Shown here piece after piece: positions 51,561-59,862 of a stretch of DNA of 64,000 nucleotides (position 1 is the first letter of the stretch; each line of letters opens with the position of its first letter). The notes beneath the pieces are model-generated. The model was not told the origin of the DNA. It saw only the letters and a list, made by a program, of their open reading frames with translations, and searched no databases. Location: the NCBI GenBank assembly GCA_016716265.1, contig JADJWQ010000006.1:1488001-1552000 (forward strand). The letters are read 5' to 3'. Both the position numbers and the translations under genes were made by a program. The DNA is from Planctomycetota bacterium (GTDB lineage: Bacteria > Planctomycetota > UBA1135 > UBA2386).

Positions 51561-51884
51561 CAGCAGCCGCACACGGCGATGATCGGCGTGGCATCCGCGA
51601 GGACCTACTGGGACACGTTGCCGAACCACCTGTTGGAGTTCGTCACGAGGTTCAACGAGCCCTACGACATTCGCCATGCCGTCGGTACGTCGCGATGATC
51701 CGATCGCCGTGCGTGCGCATCGCACAATGCAAGGAGGCCGTGCGCACAACCGCCTGGAAGGTCCGGGGCGGTCGCTCGAGGCGCAGGCATCGCGGGCGAT
51801 CCGAGTCCTGGCGATCCGCTGGTCCAGCCGCTCGCCGAGCAGCCGGCCGACAACGCCCTGGGGCGCCGTTGGTGTCCGGGCGGG
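51561..51884. other. Post-stop in-frame extension and short gap
   Basis: 51561-51698 is the protein-like in-frame continuation described for the gene at 51018. The remaining ~186 bp up to the glycosyltransferase stop at 51885 shows nothing I can name. Confidence 0.5.
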
Positions 51885-53249
51885 TCACCGCCCGAACACC
51901 CTGATGCCGCGCTCCGCGCTGCGGGCGGCGAGGTCGGCGGGCAGCGGGACTGGGGTGAGGCCGAGGTGCGCGAGCTCGGCGTCGAGCGGCGTCGGGCGGT
52001 GGGCGAGGTGGACGACGAAGCGGACGCGGGGGTCGGTCGCGGCGGCGGCGAGCTCGGCGTCGGCAATGGTGCGGGGTGAGGCGGGCTCGACGCCGGCGAA
52101 GTAGTCGAGGCGCTGCAGCGTGGAGGCGAGGCGCTCGCCGGGGCGGAGGTGGGCGCCGAGCCAGACGCCGAGGTCGCGCTCGATGACGCGGTCGGTACGG
52201 CGGGCGGCGGGCAGGCGGATCGCGTCGGGGGCGAAGGCGAGCGCGAGGACGAGGGCCGGGAGCGCACGGCCGCGCTGCGCGAGCCAGGGCGCGGCGCGAC
52301 GCCAGGCGTCGCCGGCGAAGGGCAGCAGCAACAGGCCGTAGCCGGACAGGAAGCGGTGGTTGGTGCGCAGGATCGGGACGATCGCGAGCTGGATCAGCAA
52401 CGGCGCGAGCAGCAGCCACGCCTCGCGGCGGCGCCGGCCACGCAATGCGAGCCACGCGGCGACCAGCGCCGCCGGCATGGCGACGTAGCCGACGGCCTCT
52501 GCCAATGCGCCGGGCTCGCGGGAGAGGTGGGTCAGGTAGTGCGCGAGGCCACCGCCCTGGCCGAGGCCGTCGGCCCACACGAACGCGGCCTTCGGACTCA
52601 GCGTGAAGCCGTCGCCGAAGCGCCAGCACGCGAGCGGCAGCAGCAGCGCGGGCGCGCAGCCGGCGGCGAACGCGCGCGCCGGCCGGCGCGCGCCCTGGGC
52701 GAGCAGCCAGCCGAGGCCGCAGAGGCCGAGCGAAGCACCCTCCGGCCGGGTCAGGTACGCGAGCGCGGCGAGCAGGCCCGCGCCGCACGCGGCCGCGGCG
52801 CTGGTGCGCGCCCGCATGGCGAGCAGGCACACGGCACCGGCGACCAGCAGGTGGAACGGCCCCTCCGACAGCACGTCCGCGGGGTGACGCGCGAACCAGG
52901 TGCCGACCGCGAAGCCGATGCACGCGAGCCACGCGGCGCGCGGGCCGAACAGCGCGCGCGTCAACGTCCACAGCGGCCACGCCGCCAGCGCGCCGAGCGA
53001 GCACGCGACGAGCTGGCCGGCGGCGATCGGGTCGAGCGCCGGCCACGCGGCGCGCAGCGCACCGATCAGCAGCGGGAACAGCGGATGGAACACGCTATGG
53101 ACGAGCCGCTCCGGCTCGCCGCGGAGCAGGCCGTCGGCCATCCACAGGTAGTGGCCGGCGTCGCGCTCCGGCATCGCGGTGCGCACCGCGACCAGCGCCC
53201 GCACGAGGCCCGCCAGCGCGACGAGCAGCAGCGGCGGGGACGGTCGCAT
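51885..53249 (-). CDS. ArnT/PMT-type integral membrane glycosyltransferase
   Basis: 454 aa with about nine to eleven membrane helices and a soluble C-terminal end. The first loop carries the acidic pair typical of GT-C enzymes of the GT39/ArnT group: TAMPERDAGHYLWMADGLLRGEPERLVHSVFHPLFP, where Asp and His flank the catalytic region. Later blocks TRPEGASLGLCGLGWLL and RTNHRFLSGYGLLLLP are also typical. The family moves sugars from lipid-linked donors to lipid A, proteins or polymers; the acceptor is not deducible. It is the last gene of the six-gene minus-strand operon starting at 57282, 16 nt after the preceding stop. Confidence 0.88.
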   Translation of the reverse strand: MRPSPPLLLVALAGLVRALVAVRTAMPERDAGHYLWMADGLLRGEPERLVHSVFHPLFPLLIGALRAAWPALDPIAAGQLVACSLGALAAWPLWTLTRALFGPRAAWLACIGFAVGTWFARHPADVLSEGPFHLLVAGAVCLLAMRARTSAAAACGAGLLAALAYLTRPEGASLGLCGLGWLLAQGARRPARAFAAGCAPALLLPLACWRFGDGFTLSPKAAFVWADGLGQGGGLAHYLTHLSREPGALAEAVGYVAMPAALVAAWLALRGRRRREAWLLLAPLLIQLAIVPILRTNHRFLSGYGLLLLPFAGDAWRRAAPWLAQRGRALPALVLALAFAPDAIRLPAARRTDRVIERDLGVWLGAHLRPGERLASTLQRLDYFAGVEPASPRTIADAELAAAATDPRVRFVVHLAHRPTPLDAELAHLGLTPVPLPADLAARSAERGIRVFGR

Positions 53250-53265
53250 CGGCGCTGGCCCCCGC

Positions 53266-54675
53266 TCAGTCCGGATACCGGTGCGACAGCCGGCGCTGCG
53301 GGTCGAAGTGCTCCTTCAACGCGCGCGCCGCGCGCTGCACCGGCGCCGGCACGTAGCGCCGGTAGAAGGCGTGATTGTGCGGACCGACGCCGTGCTCGGC
53401 GCTGAAGCTGCCGTCGAAGCCGTGCACGCACAGGTCGTAGACGAGCGTCTGTAATGCGCTCCAGAACGACGCCTCGTCGGCCGGCGCCGCCGAGCGGTCC
53501 CACACGAGGTTCAGGTGCGAGCCGCCGTCGCCCCAATGGCCGTAGTCGCACAGCCGCACGAACGGATACGCCTGCGCGAGCGCCGCGCGCACCGCCTCGG
53601 TGAACTCGGCGAGCCGCGCGCGCGGCACGGCGACGTCGAACGCGAGCACGCGGCCCTCCTCGCGGACCGACTCGGTGATCTGGTGGCGGATCGCCCAGAA
53701 GTCCTCGCCGTCGCCGATCAGCACGTCGACGATGCCGCCGCGCGGGTCGCCCTCGGCGTGCGCGACGAGCGCCTCCTCCAACGCGGCCTGCAGGTCGAGG
53801 CGCTCGGGACCGAACGTCGACGCCAGCTCGACGAGCGCCGCGTAGGCCGGCAGCTCACCGCGGAACGGCGTGCGCAGGTTGTGACCGCGCCGCAGCGTGA
53901 TCTCGAGCGCGTCGTGCGAGATCACCTCGAATGCGGTCAGCACGTCGCCGACCGCGCGCGTCAGCGACGCGAGCAGGTCGAGCACGGCCTGGCCGTCGCC
54001 CGCCGCGACGAACGCGGTCGCGCGCTGCCGCGGCAGCGGGCCGAGCTGCAACGTCGCGCGGGTCACCACGCCGTAGGCGCCCGAGGTGCCGACGAAGAGC
54101 TGCTTGAAGTCGAGGCCGGTGTTGTTCTTGCGCAGCCGTTGCAGCCGCTCGACCAGCGTGCCGTCGGGCAGCGCGACCTCGATGCCGAGCAGGTTGCGGC
54201 GGACGTCGCCGTAGCGGAGCAGCCGCGTGCCGCCGGTGTTGGTCACGACCATGCCGCCGATCTGCGGGTCGGCACCGAGGTCGATCGGGAACCACAGCCC
54301 GTGCGGCTCGAGCGCCGCCTGGAGCTGGCTGAGCAGCACGCCGGCGTCGACGACCGCGACGGCGTCGATGGGGTCGACGTCGATCGTCGCGTTCAGCCGC
54401 TCGAGCGACAGCACCAGCTGCTCGCCGGTCGCATCGGGGTTGCTCGCGCCGACCAGGCCGGTGTTGGCACCGAGCGGCTGCACGCGCACGCCATGCTCGG
54501 CGCAGGCGCGCAGCACGTCGGCGACCTGCTGCGGGGTCGCCGGCAGCGCGACCGCGAACGCCCGGCCGGAGCCGTAGCGCCAGCCGGTCTCGTAGCGAGC
54601 GACGTCGTGCCGCTCGGTCAGCACGCCGCCGTCGCCGAGCAGCGCGCGCAATGCCGTGACGACCGCTCCGGTCAT
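53266..54675 (-). CDS. FAD-linked oxidase, probable D-2-hydroxyglutarate dehydrogenase
   Basis: 469 aa. N-terminal FAD_binding_4 domain (LPATPQQVADVLRACAEHGVRVQPLGANTGLVG, then IDLGADPQIGGMVVTNTGGTRLLRYGDVRRNLLG) and C-terminal FAD-oxidase_C domain with YGHWGDGGSHLNLVWD, the metal-binding H-x-GDG-x-x-H motif, and FDGSFSAEHGVGPHN. The family oxidises D-lactate, glycolate or D-2-hydroxyglutarate. Its start overlaps by 4 bp the stop of an HglS-type gene whose product is D-2-hydroxyglutarate, so D-2-hydroxyglutarate to 2-oxoglutarate is the most likely reaction. Start ATG 54675. Cytosolic or peripheral membrane. Confidence 0.9.
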   Translation of the reverse strand: MTGAVVTALRALLGDGGVLTERHDVARYETGWRYGSGRAFAVALPATPQQVADVLRACAEHGVRVQPLGANTGLVGASNPDATGEQLVLSLERLNATIDVDPIDAVAVVDAGVLLSQLQAALEPHGLWFPIDLGADPQIGGMVVTNTGGTRLLRYGDVRRNLLGIEVALPDGTLVERLQRLRKNNTGLDFKQLFVGTSGAYGVVTRATLQLGPLPRQRATAFVAAGDGQAVLDLLASLTRAVGDVLTAFEVISHDALEITLRRGHNLRTPFRGELPAYAALVELASTFGPERLDLQAALEEALVAHAEGDPRGGIVDVLIGDGEDFWAIRHQITESVREEGRVLAFDVAVPRARLAEFTEAVRAALAQAYPFVRLCDYGHWGDGGSHLNLVWDRSAAPADEASFWSALQTLVYDLCVHGFDGSFSAEHGVGPHNHAFYRRYVPAPVQRAARALKEHFDPQRRLSHRYPD

Positions 54676-55691
54676 GCGTCGGCCCCCTGCGCCGTCATCT
54701 TGAAGATGCCCTGCGCATTGCCCGCGTCGAACGCCAGGTCGAGCCGCCCGTCGGGATGGCGCAGCCGCGTGATGAACTCGTGGAACGACCCGGGCACGCG
54801 GCGCACGATCACATGGCCGTCGTCGCCGATGAACAGCCGATCGACCTCGGCGGCGCGGAACGCGGTCTGGATCACGCGGCCGGACGCCGACACCTCGAGG
54901 CTCGCCTTCATCGGCCGTCCGAGCCGGCGCTGCAGCTCGGCGACCGCGGCGACGTCGTCGACGCGGTCGGTCGCGTGGTTGAACGCATTGCCCTCCGTCG
55001 CGATCCAGGCCATCTCCGGGCTCTCGTCCAGCAGGATCTCGTAGTCGCGCAGCCGCGGCCGCGCATGCTGGCGCTCGAAGCACGACGCCAGCTCGGGCAA
55101 CAGCCTGCGGGCGGCGCCATGGTCGAGCTCGCGGTCGCGCGCGAGGTCGCGGAGCAACGCCAGCGGGATCGCGCCGAGCGGATCGACGCTGTCGCCGACG
55201 ACGCGCTGCACGGCCTCCTGGAAGCCGACCGAGAAGCGCTCGGGGTGGAGCTGCGAGACGAAGTACTGCGGCACGTCCTCGGGGAGGTCGACGTGCGTCC
55301 AGGCCTGGCCGGTCATCCGCAGCTTGGGGAGCGGATAGACGTCGCGCGGCGCATAGCCGAGCGGCTCCAGCAATCGCGCGAACGCGCGGTCGCCCGGCGG
55401 CAGCGCACCACAGGGTGCCGCGACCGTGCGCAGCGCCCCGTGGTCGAACACGAGCTGACCGCCGTTGCGGACCGTCTCGTCGAGGTAGGCGCGCGCCATC
55501 GGCACGCGGACGAGCAGGTCCTCGAACAGCAGCATCGCGAGCGCCAGCGATAGCTCGGCGCGGCTCACGCGCTCGGCCGGCGACCGGCGCAGCGGCTCCG
55601 GCAACGCGATCGCGCCCAGCAGGTGGGCGGTGCGGCGCGCGCCGATCAGGGGCTCGAGGAAGGCGTGCAGGTTCGTCGGGGCGGGCGTCAT
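54672..55691 (-). CDS. hglS: HglS-type 2-oxoadipate dioxygenase/decarboxylase (DUF1338)
   Basis: 339 aa from ATG 55691 (an ATG 18 codons upstream is less likely since it would overlap the previous gene more). DUF1338 members convert 2-oxoadipate to D-2-hydroxyglutarate with O2 and a single Fe(II), the last but one step of lysine breakdown. Seen here: VFDHGALRTV (His84, Arg88, matching the His-x-x-x-Arg pair of the Pseudomonas enzyme), NAFNHATDRVDDV (His239) and a GSFHEFITR block near the end with a likely metal-binding Glu. It is shorter than the Pseudomonas enzyme but close to other DUF1338 proteins. It is coupled to the flavoprotein that would use its product, and by a 4-bp overlap to the upstream secreted protein gene. 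Confidence 0.9.
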   Translation of the reverse strand: MTPAPTNLHAFLEPLIGARRTAHLLGAIALPEPLRRSPAERVSRAELSLALAMLLFEDLLVRVPMARAYLDETVRNGGQLVFDHGALRTVAAPCGALPPGDRAFARLLEPLGYAPRDVYPLPKLRMTGQAWTHVDLPEDVPQYFVSQLHPERFSVGFQEAVQRVVGDSVDPLGAIPLALLRDLARDRELDHGAARRLLPELASCFERQHARPRLRDYEILLDESPEMAWIATEGNAFNHATDRVDDVAAVAELQRRLGRPMKASLEVSASGRVIQTAFRAAEVDRLFIGDDGHVIVRRVPGSFHEFITRLRHPDGRLDLAFDAGNAQGIFKMTAQGADA

Positions 55692-56455
55692 CGACGGGGC
55701 GGGGCGGAGTGGAGGACCATCCCGCGGCGGCCGCCGAAATGCCATCCCGATCCACGCGGCCGCCGCGCCGACGTGCAGCCGCGCACCGCGCCGGACTGGC
55801 GGGCCACCACCAGCCGGACCGTCACGACGCGGACCGTCACCCGCGGCAGCGCGCTGCGGACCGGCGCGCAGCAGCGGGCCGGCGGCTCCGGGGCGCGCAC
55901 CGGGGGCACGTCCAGCTCCGCGACGAGCTGCTCGATGCGCTCGAAGTCGAACCGACCCGCGCTGACGAACAGGGCGCTCCCGTCGGGGTGCGGGACGACG
56001 ACCGGCACGCGGCGCACCCGCACGAAGGCCGCGGCACCCCCGGCGCTGGCCATCGCGCCGTTCCGCTCGTCGCGCAGCCGGTCCGCCACCGCGATCGCGA
56101 GCTCGGCGGCCTGCGCGTGGCGCAGCGGCACCAGCCGGAAGTCGCGCCCGACCTCGACGTCGTCGGCCGGCACGTCGAGCCGCGCGACGAGCGCCGCGAC
56201 CGTCGCGACCGCGGCGGGCGGACCGTCGACGAGCAGGGCGTTCACGCGCGGATCCACCGCGATCCGGACCCCGGGTTCGCCCCCCGCCGCACCGTCCGCG
56301 AGCAGCTGCTCGAGGATCGGCAGCAGCTCGCTGCCGGTCACGTGCTCGAGTGCGATCGCGCGCGGTGCCGGGCTCTCGGGTGCCTGGGCGGCGAGCGCGC
56401 GAAAGGTCGCCGACAGCGATGCGAGGCAGATCAACGCGAGAGGTCGGATTCTCAT
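55688..56455 (-). CDS. Secreted protein with secretin N-like domains
   Basis: 255 aa with a signal peptide (LICLASLSATFRALAAQ). Two copies of a secretin_N/NolW-like beta-alpha-beta fold follow: ALEHVTGSELLPILEQLL ... RIAVDPRVNALLVDGPPAAVATVAALVARLDVP, and RLVPLRHAQAAELAIAVADRL ... VVPHPDGSALFVSAGRFDFERIEQLVAELDVPP. The C-terminal ~55 residues are Arg-rich and without a predicted fold. No secretin channel domain is present. A role as a stand-alone ring-building or scaffold protein is possible; the link to its coupled neighbour hglS is unexplained. Confidence 0.8.
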   Translation of the reverse strand: MRIRPLALICLASLSATFRALAAQAPESPAPRAIALEHVTGSELLPILEQLLADGAAGGEPGVRIAVDPRVNALLVDGPPAAVATVAALVARLDVPADDVEVGRDFRLVPLRHAQAAELAIAVADRLRDERNGAMASAGGAAAFVRVRRVPVVVPHPDGSALFVSAGRFDFERIEQLVAELDVPPVRAPEPPARCCAPVRSALPRVTVRVVTVRLVVARQSGAVRGCTSARRPRGSGWHFGGRRGMVLHSAPPRR

Positions 56456-56531
56456 GGCGAGGTCCGTGCGGTGCGGTCCGCGTCGACGCCGCGGACGGGG
56501 TCGCTATTCCGCGTCGGCCGTACCGCGCGCT

Positions 56532-56984
56532 TCACATGCCGAGCATCCGGCGCAGCGCGAGCACACCGACGAGCCCGAGCGCACCGAGCGCCACCCCCGC
56601 GATCGCGAGCGGGCTCGCGGTCGAGCGCTGCAGCAGCACGACGACGCCGACCGCGACCACGAGTGCGAGGACCTGCGCTCCGCCGACGCCGAGTGGCAGG
56701 CCGAGCAGGCGGTCGGCGGGCGCCGGCGGCCCGGTGTCCGGCTCGCGCTCGCGCCGCGGTGGTCGCTCCCACAGCGCCCGCGCGACGAGGTGCACCGCGT
56801 ACAGCGCACCGCCGAGCGCCGCGAGCGCGACGATCCGGCCGGGCGCGGTGTCGGTCAGCAGCGCGAGCGCCACACCGACGCCGACCGCGACGAGCAGCAC
56901 CGCGAGCGGGCGCGGTACCGAGCGGCGCGGCTCGCGCGGCCGGCGCTCGGCGTCGGGCAACAAAGCGTGCGGGCGGCGCGGCAT
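56532..56984 (-). CDS. Small integral membrane protein
   Basis: 150 aa from ATG 56984. A basic, Arg/Pro-rich N-terminus is followed by four probable membrane helices (LAVLLVAVGVGVALALL, RIVALAALGGALYAVHLVA, GGAQVLALVVAVGVVVLL, IAGVALGALGLVGVLAL). No family recognised. It starts one base after the stop of the small gene at 56986, so the two are probably coupled. 76 nt separate it from the next gene. Confidence 0.7.
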   Translation of the reverse strand: MPRRPHALLPDAERRPREPRRSVPRPLAVLLVAVGVGVALALLTDTAPGRIVALAALGGALYAVHLVARALWERPPRREREPDTGPPAPADRLLGLPLGVGGAQVLALVVAVGVVVLLQRSTASPLAIAGVALGALGLVGVLALRRMLGM

Positions 56985-56985
56985 G

Positions 56986-57282
56986 TCAGCGCAGGATCGT
57001 GCTCGCCGGCAGGGATGGCAGCAGCGCGCGCCACGCGACCGCACCTCCGGAATGCGATGGCGCGCCGCGCGGCGGCAGCCCGGCCGTGTCGCCGCTTGCG
57101 GCGGCGGCACGGATCACGGTGCGCTCGCCGGCGGACGCCGCCGCCCGCGCAGACGCCAGTCCGGCGCCCTTCGAAGCCGGGTGGTCGGCCAGCGCGACGA
57201 CCCAGGTTCGTTGCGCGAGGCCGCTGGCGGCGGTCGGCACGGCGGCGAACGCGCACCGCGGGAGCGGAGTCCGACGGGTCAT
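56986..57282 (-). CDS. Small protein, first gene of the operon
   Basis: 98 aa from ATG 57282. The sequence has a Cys near the start (MTRRTPLPRCAFAAVPTAAS), an Ala-rich middle (RTWVVALADHPASKGAGLASARAAASAGE) and a Ser/Gly-rich end with ALLPSLPASTILR. No family or membrane segment is evident, and it might be a small regulatory or exported protein, or a non-coding frame. Support comes from TACCAT ending 6 nt before the ATG, tight spacing to the next gene, and good codon use. Confidence 0.5.
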   Translation of the reverse strand: MTRRTPLPRCAFAAVPTAASGLAQRTWVVALADHPASKGAGLASARAAASAGERTVIRAAAASGDTAGLPPRGAPSHSGGAVAWRALLPSLPASTILR

Positions 57283-57288
57283 CGCCGG

Positions 57289-57294
57289 ATGGTA
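57289..57294 (-). promoter_or_regulatory. Putative -10 (TACCAT) for the hglS operon
   Basis: Minus-strand TACCAT ending 6 nt before ATG 57282: leaderless spacing, same as at 6807 and 9633. This would drive the six-gene run down to 51885. Confidence 0.5.
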
Positions 57295-57416
57295 GCCGCG
57301 CGACGCAGGAGTGTCCCGGCGAGCGCGGCAGCGTCGGCGCCGGGGAATCCGAGACGGTCCGGTAACGCCGGCGCACGGTTCCGGATGACGGGGGCCATCA
57401 CCCACGGAGACCGACC

Positions 57417-59831
57417 ATGCACTTCCCCACGCCATCCCGCCTGACCACGCATCTGCTCCGCCTCGGCGTCGCCGCGCTCGCGCTCGTCGCCGTCGCCCCC
57501 ACCGCCCGCGCGCAGACCGTCTACCACGACCAGACTCTCGGCTTCCAGCTCGGTCGCTACGTCGCCCTGAAGTCGGCCGGCTACCGCCTGGTGTCGCTCG
57601 ACGTCGCCGGCGACCTGAACGACCAGCACTGGTCCGCCGTCTGGGAGCCCGCCAACGGCCTCGACTGGACCGGTGCGTTCGGCATGAGCGCGAGCGACTT
57701 CGCGGGCTGGCGGATCGCCCGCATCTTCGAGGGCTACCGCGACGAGTGGATCACGTCGTCGGGCGCCGGCAGCAACGTCGTCTACGGCGGCTACATGATC
57801 CGTGACGGCCTGCAGGCATTCGGCGCCCAGGACGTCGACGAGGCGACCCTGATCGCCAACATCGAGACGTACGAGCAGCAGAACTACCTGCTCGAATCCG
57901 TCAGCGTGCACGGCACGGCGGCGAGCCCGCGCTACGCGCTGGTGCTCGTCGAGAATCCGGGCAACGTCAGCTGGGGCTACCGCAACAACGACACGGTCAG
58001 CAGCTTCCAGACGACGTTCGACGCGTTCGTGCAGACCAGCCACGCGCGGCCGTCGATCATCACGCAGAGCGAGGGGCAACGATACCTGTCGGTGTTCCGC
58101 AACGACTCGATCGGCTCGTGGGTCGCGCGCCACGGGATGACGAAGGCCGGCTACGAGAGCCAGGTCGCCACGCTCGCGCAGTCGGGTTACTCGCCGTACC
58201 AGATCATGGTCGCAGGCATCGGCTCGGCGGCCCGCTACGCCGCGCTGTTCCGCAGCGGTCAGCCGGCACCGTCGGTCGTGACGACGACCGGCGTGCACGT
58301 CACCGCCTTCGATGCGATCGACCAGCTGATGGTCGGTAGCGGCGGCACCACCGGCTTCATGCAGCAGCGCAATGCGCAGTCGGCAGCCGTCGCGATCACG
58401 AAGAACGGTCGCCTCGTGTTCGCCCGCGCCTACACGTTCGGGCCGAACGGCACGCAGATCACGCAGCCGACCTCGGGCTTCCGCCTCGCCAGCCTCAGCA
58501 AGCCGATCGCCGCCATCGCGACCTACCACCTCGACCAGCGAGACGCGGGATTGACCGTCAACTCGCGGCTCGTCGATCTCGTGTCGCTGGGCACGCCCGC
58601 CAATCCGGCCGTCGACGCGATCCGCCTGCGCCACCTGATCGACCACACCTCCGGCTACAACCGCGGCTGGTCGACCACCGTGACCGACAAGCTGGCGACG
58701 GCCCGCAGCGAGATCCAGAGCCAGATGCTGGCGTCGTACCCCGGCGTCACCGAGGCATACTCGAACGGCGGCTACCAGCTCCTCACGGTCGCGCTCGAGG
58801 CGCGGTCGGGCCGCGCGTACTGGGATTACGTCCGCGACAACCTGATGACGCCGCTCGGCATCCAGCGCGCCCACCTGATCACGAGCCAGCCGCTCGCCGG
58901 CGACATGTTCTGCCAGGAGGCGCGCTGGGGGGTGTCGCGGCGCCTCGCGCTCGAGCCGAACTTCATGCTGTCCGGGAGCCCGCTCTACAACTCGGCGTAC
59001 GCGGTCAGCCCGGTCGCCATGGACGGCTCCGGCGGCGTCGTGATGTCGGCGGTCGACTACGTGCGGCTCCTGTCGGGCGTGTTCGACCCGACGGTCGACA
59101 CCTCGATCCTGGACACGGCGACGCGGACCGCGCTGGAGCAGCGGATCCAGATGGCCGGTCGCACCGGCGGCTTCGACTACTCGGCGAGCCGCTTCGTCGA
59201 CGGGCGGACGATCCAGGCCTACGTGAAGGGCGGCCTGTGGCGCAGCGCGCACACCTACGGCGTCTACCGCACCGACGGCGTCGCGATCGCCGCGTTCTGC
59301 ACGAGCCCGGGTGCGCCGGACATCAACGCGATCCAGAACATCGTCGACCAGGTCGCCAATGCGAACGCGTGGCCGACCAACGACCTGTTCCCGAGCTACG
59401 GCCTGCCGTCGTACCCGCGCCGCTTCCCGGGCAGCACGCAGTCGTTCGGCACCGGCTGCGGCGGGCTGACCCACACGACCAACGGACTGCCGGAGATCGG
59501 CATGGAGCAGCGCTTCGTGCTCGGCAACGGTACCAGCGGCCGATCGGCGTTCCTGTTCCTCGGCCTGTCGAAGTCCTCGTTCAACGGCCTGCCGCTGCCG
59601 CTCGAGCTCGGCTTCGTCGGCGCTCCCGGCTGCCGCCTCTACACCGGCCCGGTCGACACCCTGGCGACGACGGTCGGCACGTTCGGTACCGCGTCGCTCG
59701 CGATCGACTACCCGAACGTCCCGGCCCTGATCGGGGCCCAGCTGCACACGCAGTACGCGATGCTCGCGCCGCGCAGCAATCCGCTGGGGCTGCTGCTGAC
59801 GAACGGCATCACGACGGTCATCGGCAACTGA
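57417..59831 (+). CDS. Secreted BTRD1-repeat / beta-lactamase-fold protein
   Basis: 804 aa. Signal peptide (LGVAALALVAVAPTARAQ), then at least three repeats of a ~55-residue beta-rich motif, for example YVALKSAGYRLVSLDVAGDLNDQHWSAVWE, typical of BTRD1 / polyglycine-hydrolase-like N-terminal repeats. A serine beta-lactamase-like domain follows, with the S-x-x-K motif FRLASLSKPIAAIATY (Ser359, Lys362), Tyr motif EAYSNGGYQLL and a later conserved block RSAHTYGVYRTDG. The last ~130 residues (from GCGGLTHTTNGLPEIG) are the C-terminal beta module shared with 15278 and 30869. The enzyme is likely a peptidase or esterase acting on extracellular substrates. Divergent from the hglS operon with 134 nt between starts. 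Confidence 0.9.
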   Translation: MHFPTPSRLTTHLLRLGVAALALVAVAPTARAQTVYHDQTLGFQLGRYVALKSAGYRLVSLDVAGDLNDQHWSAVWEPANGLDWTGAFGMSASDFAGWRIARIFEGYRDEWITSSGAGSNVVYGGYMIRDGLQAFGAQDVDEATLIANIETYEQQNYLLESVSVHGTAASPRYALVLVENPGNVSWGYRNNDTVSSFQTTFDAFVQTSHARPSIITQSEGQRYLSVFRNDSIGSWVARHGMTKAGYESQVATLAQSGYSPYQIMVAGIGSAARYAALFRSGQPAPSVVTTTGVHVTAFDAIDQLMVGSGGTTGFMQQRNAQSAAVAITKNGRLVFARAYTFGPNGTQITQPTSGFRLASLSKPIAAIATYHLDQRDAGLTVNSRLVDLVSLGTPANPAVDAIRLRHLIDHTSGYNRGWSTTVTDKLATARSEIQSQMLASYPGVTEAYSNGGYQLLTVALEARSGRAYWDYVRDNLMTPLGIQRAHLITSQPLAGDMFCQEARWGVSRRLALEPNFMLSGSPLYNSAYAVSPVAMDGSGGVVMSAVDYVRLLSGVFDPTVDTSILDTATRTALEQRIQMAGRTGGFDYSASRFVDGRTIQAYVKGGLWRSAHTYGVYRTDGVAIAAFCTSPGAPDINAIQNIVDQVANANAWPTNDLFPSYGLPSYPRRFPGSTQSFGTGCGGLTHTTNGLPEIGMEQRFVLGNGTSGRSAFLFLGLSKSSFNGLPLPLELGFVGAPGCRLYTGPVDTLATTVGTFGTASLAIDYPNVPALIGAQLHTQYAMLAPRSNPLGLLLTNGITTVIGN

Positions 59832-59862
59832 GCACTCGCCGCGCGGCCGGCGGGCGCGACGC

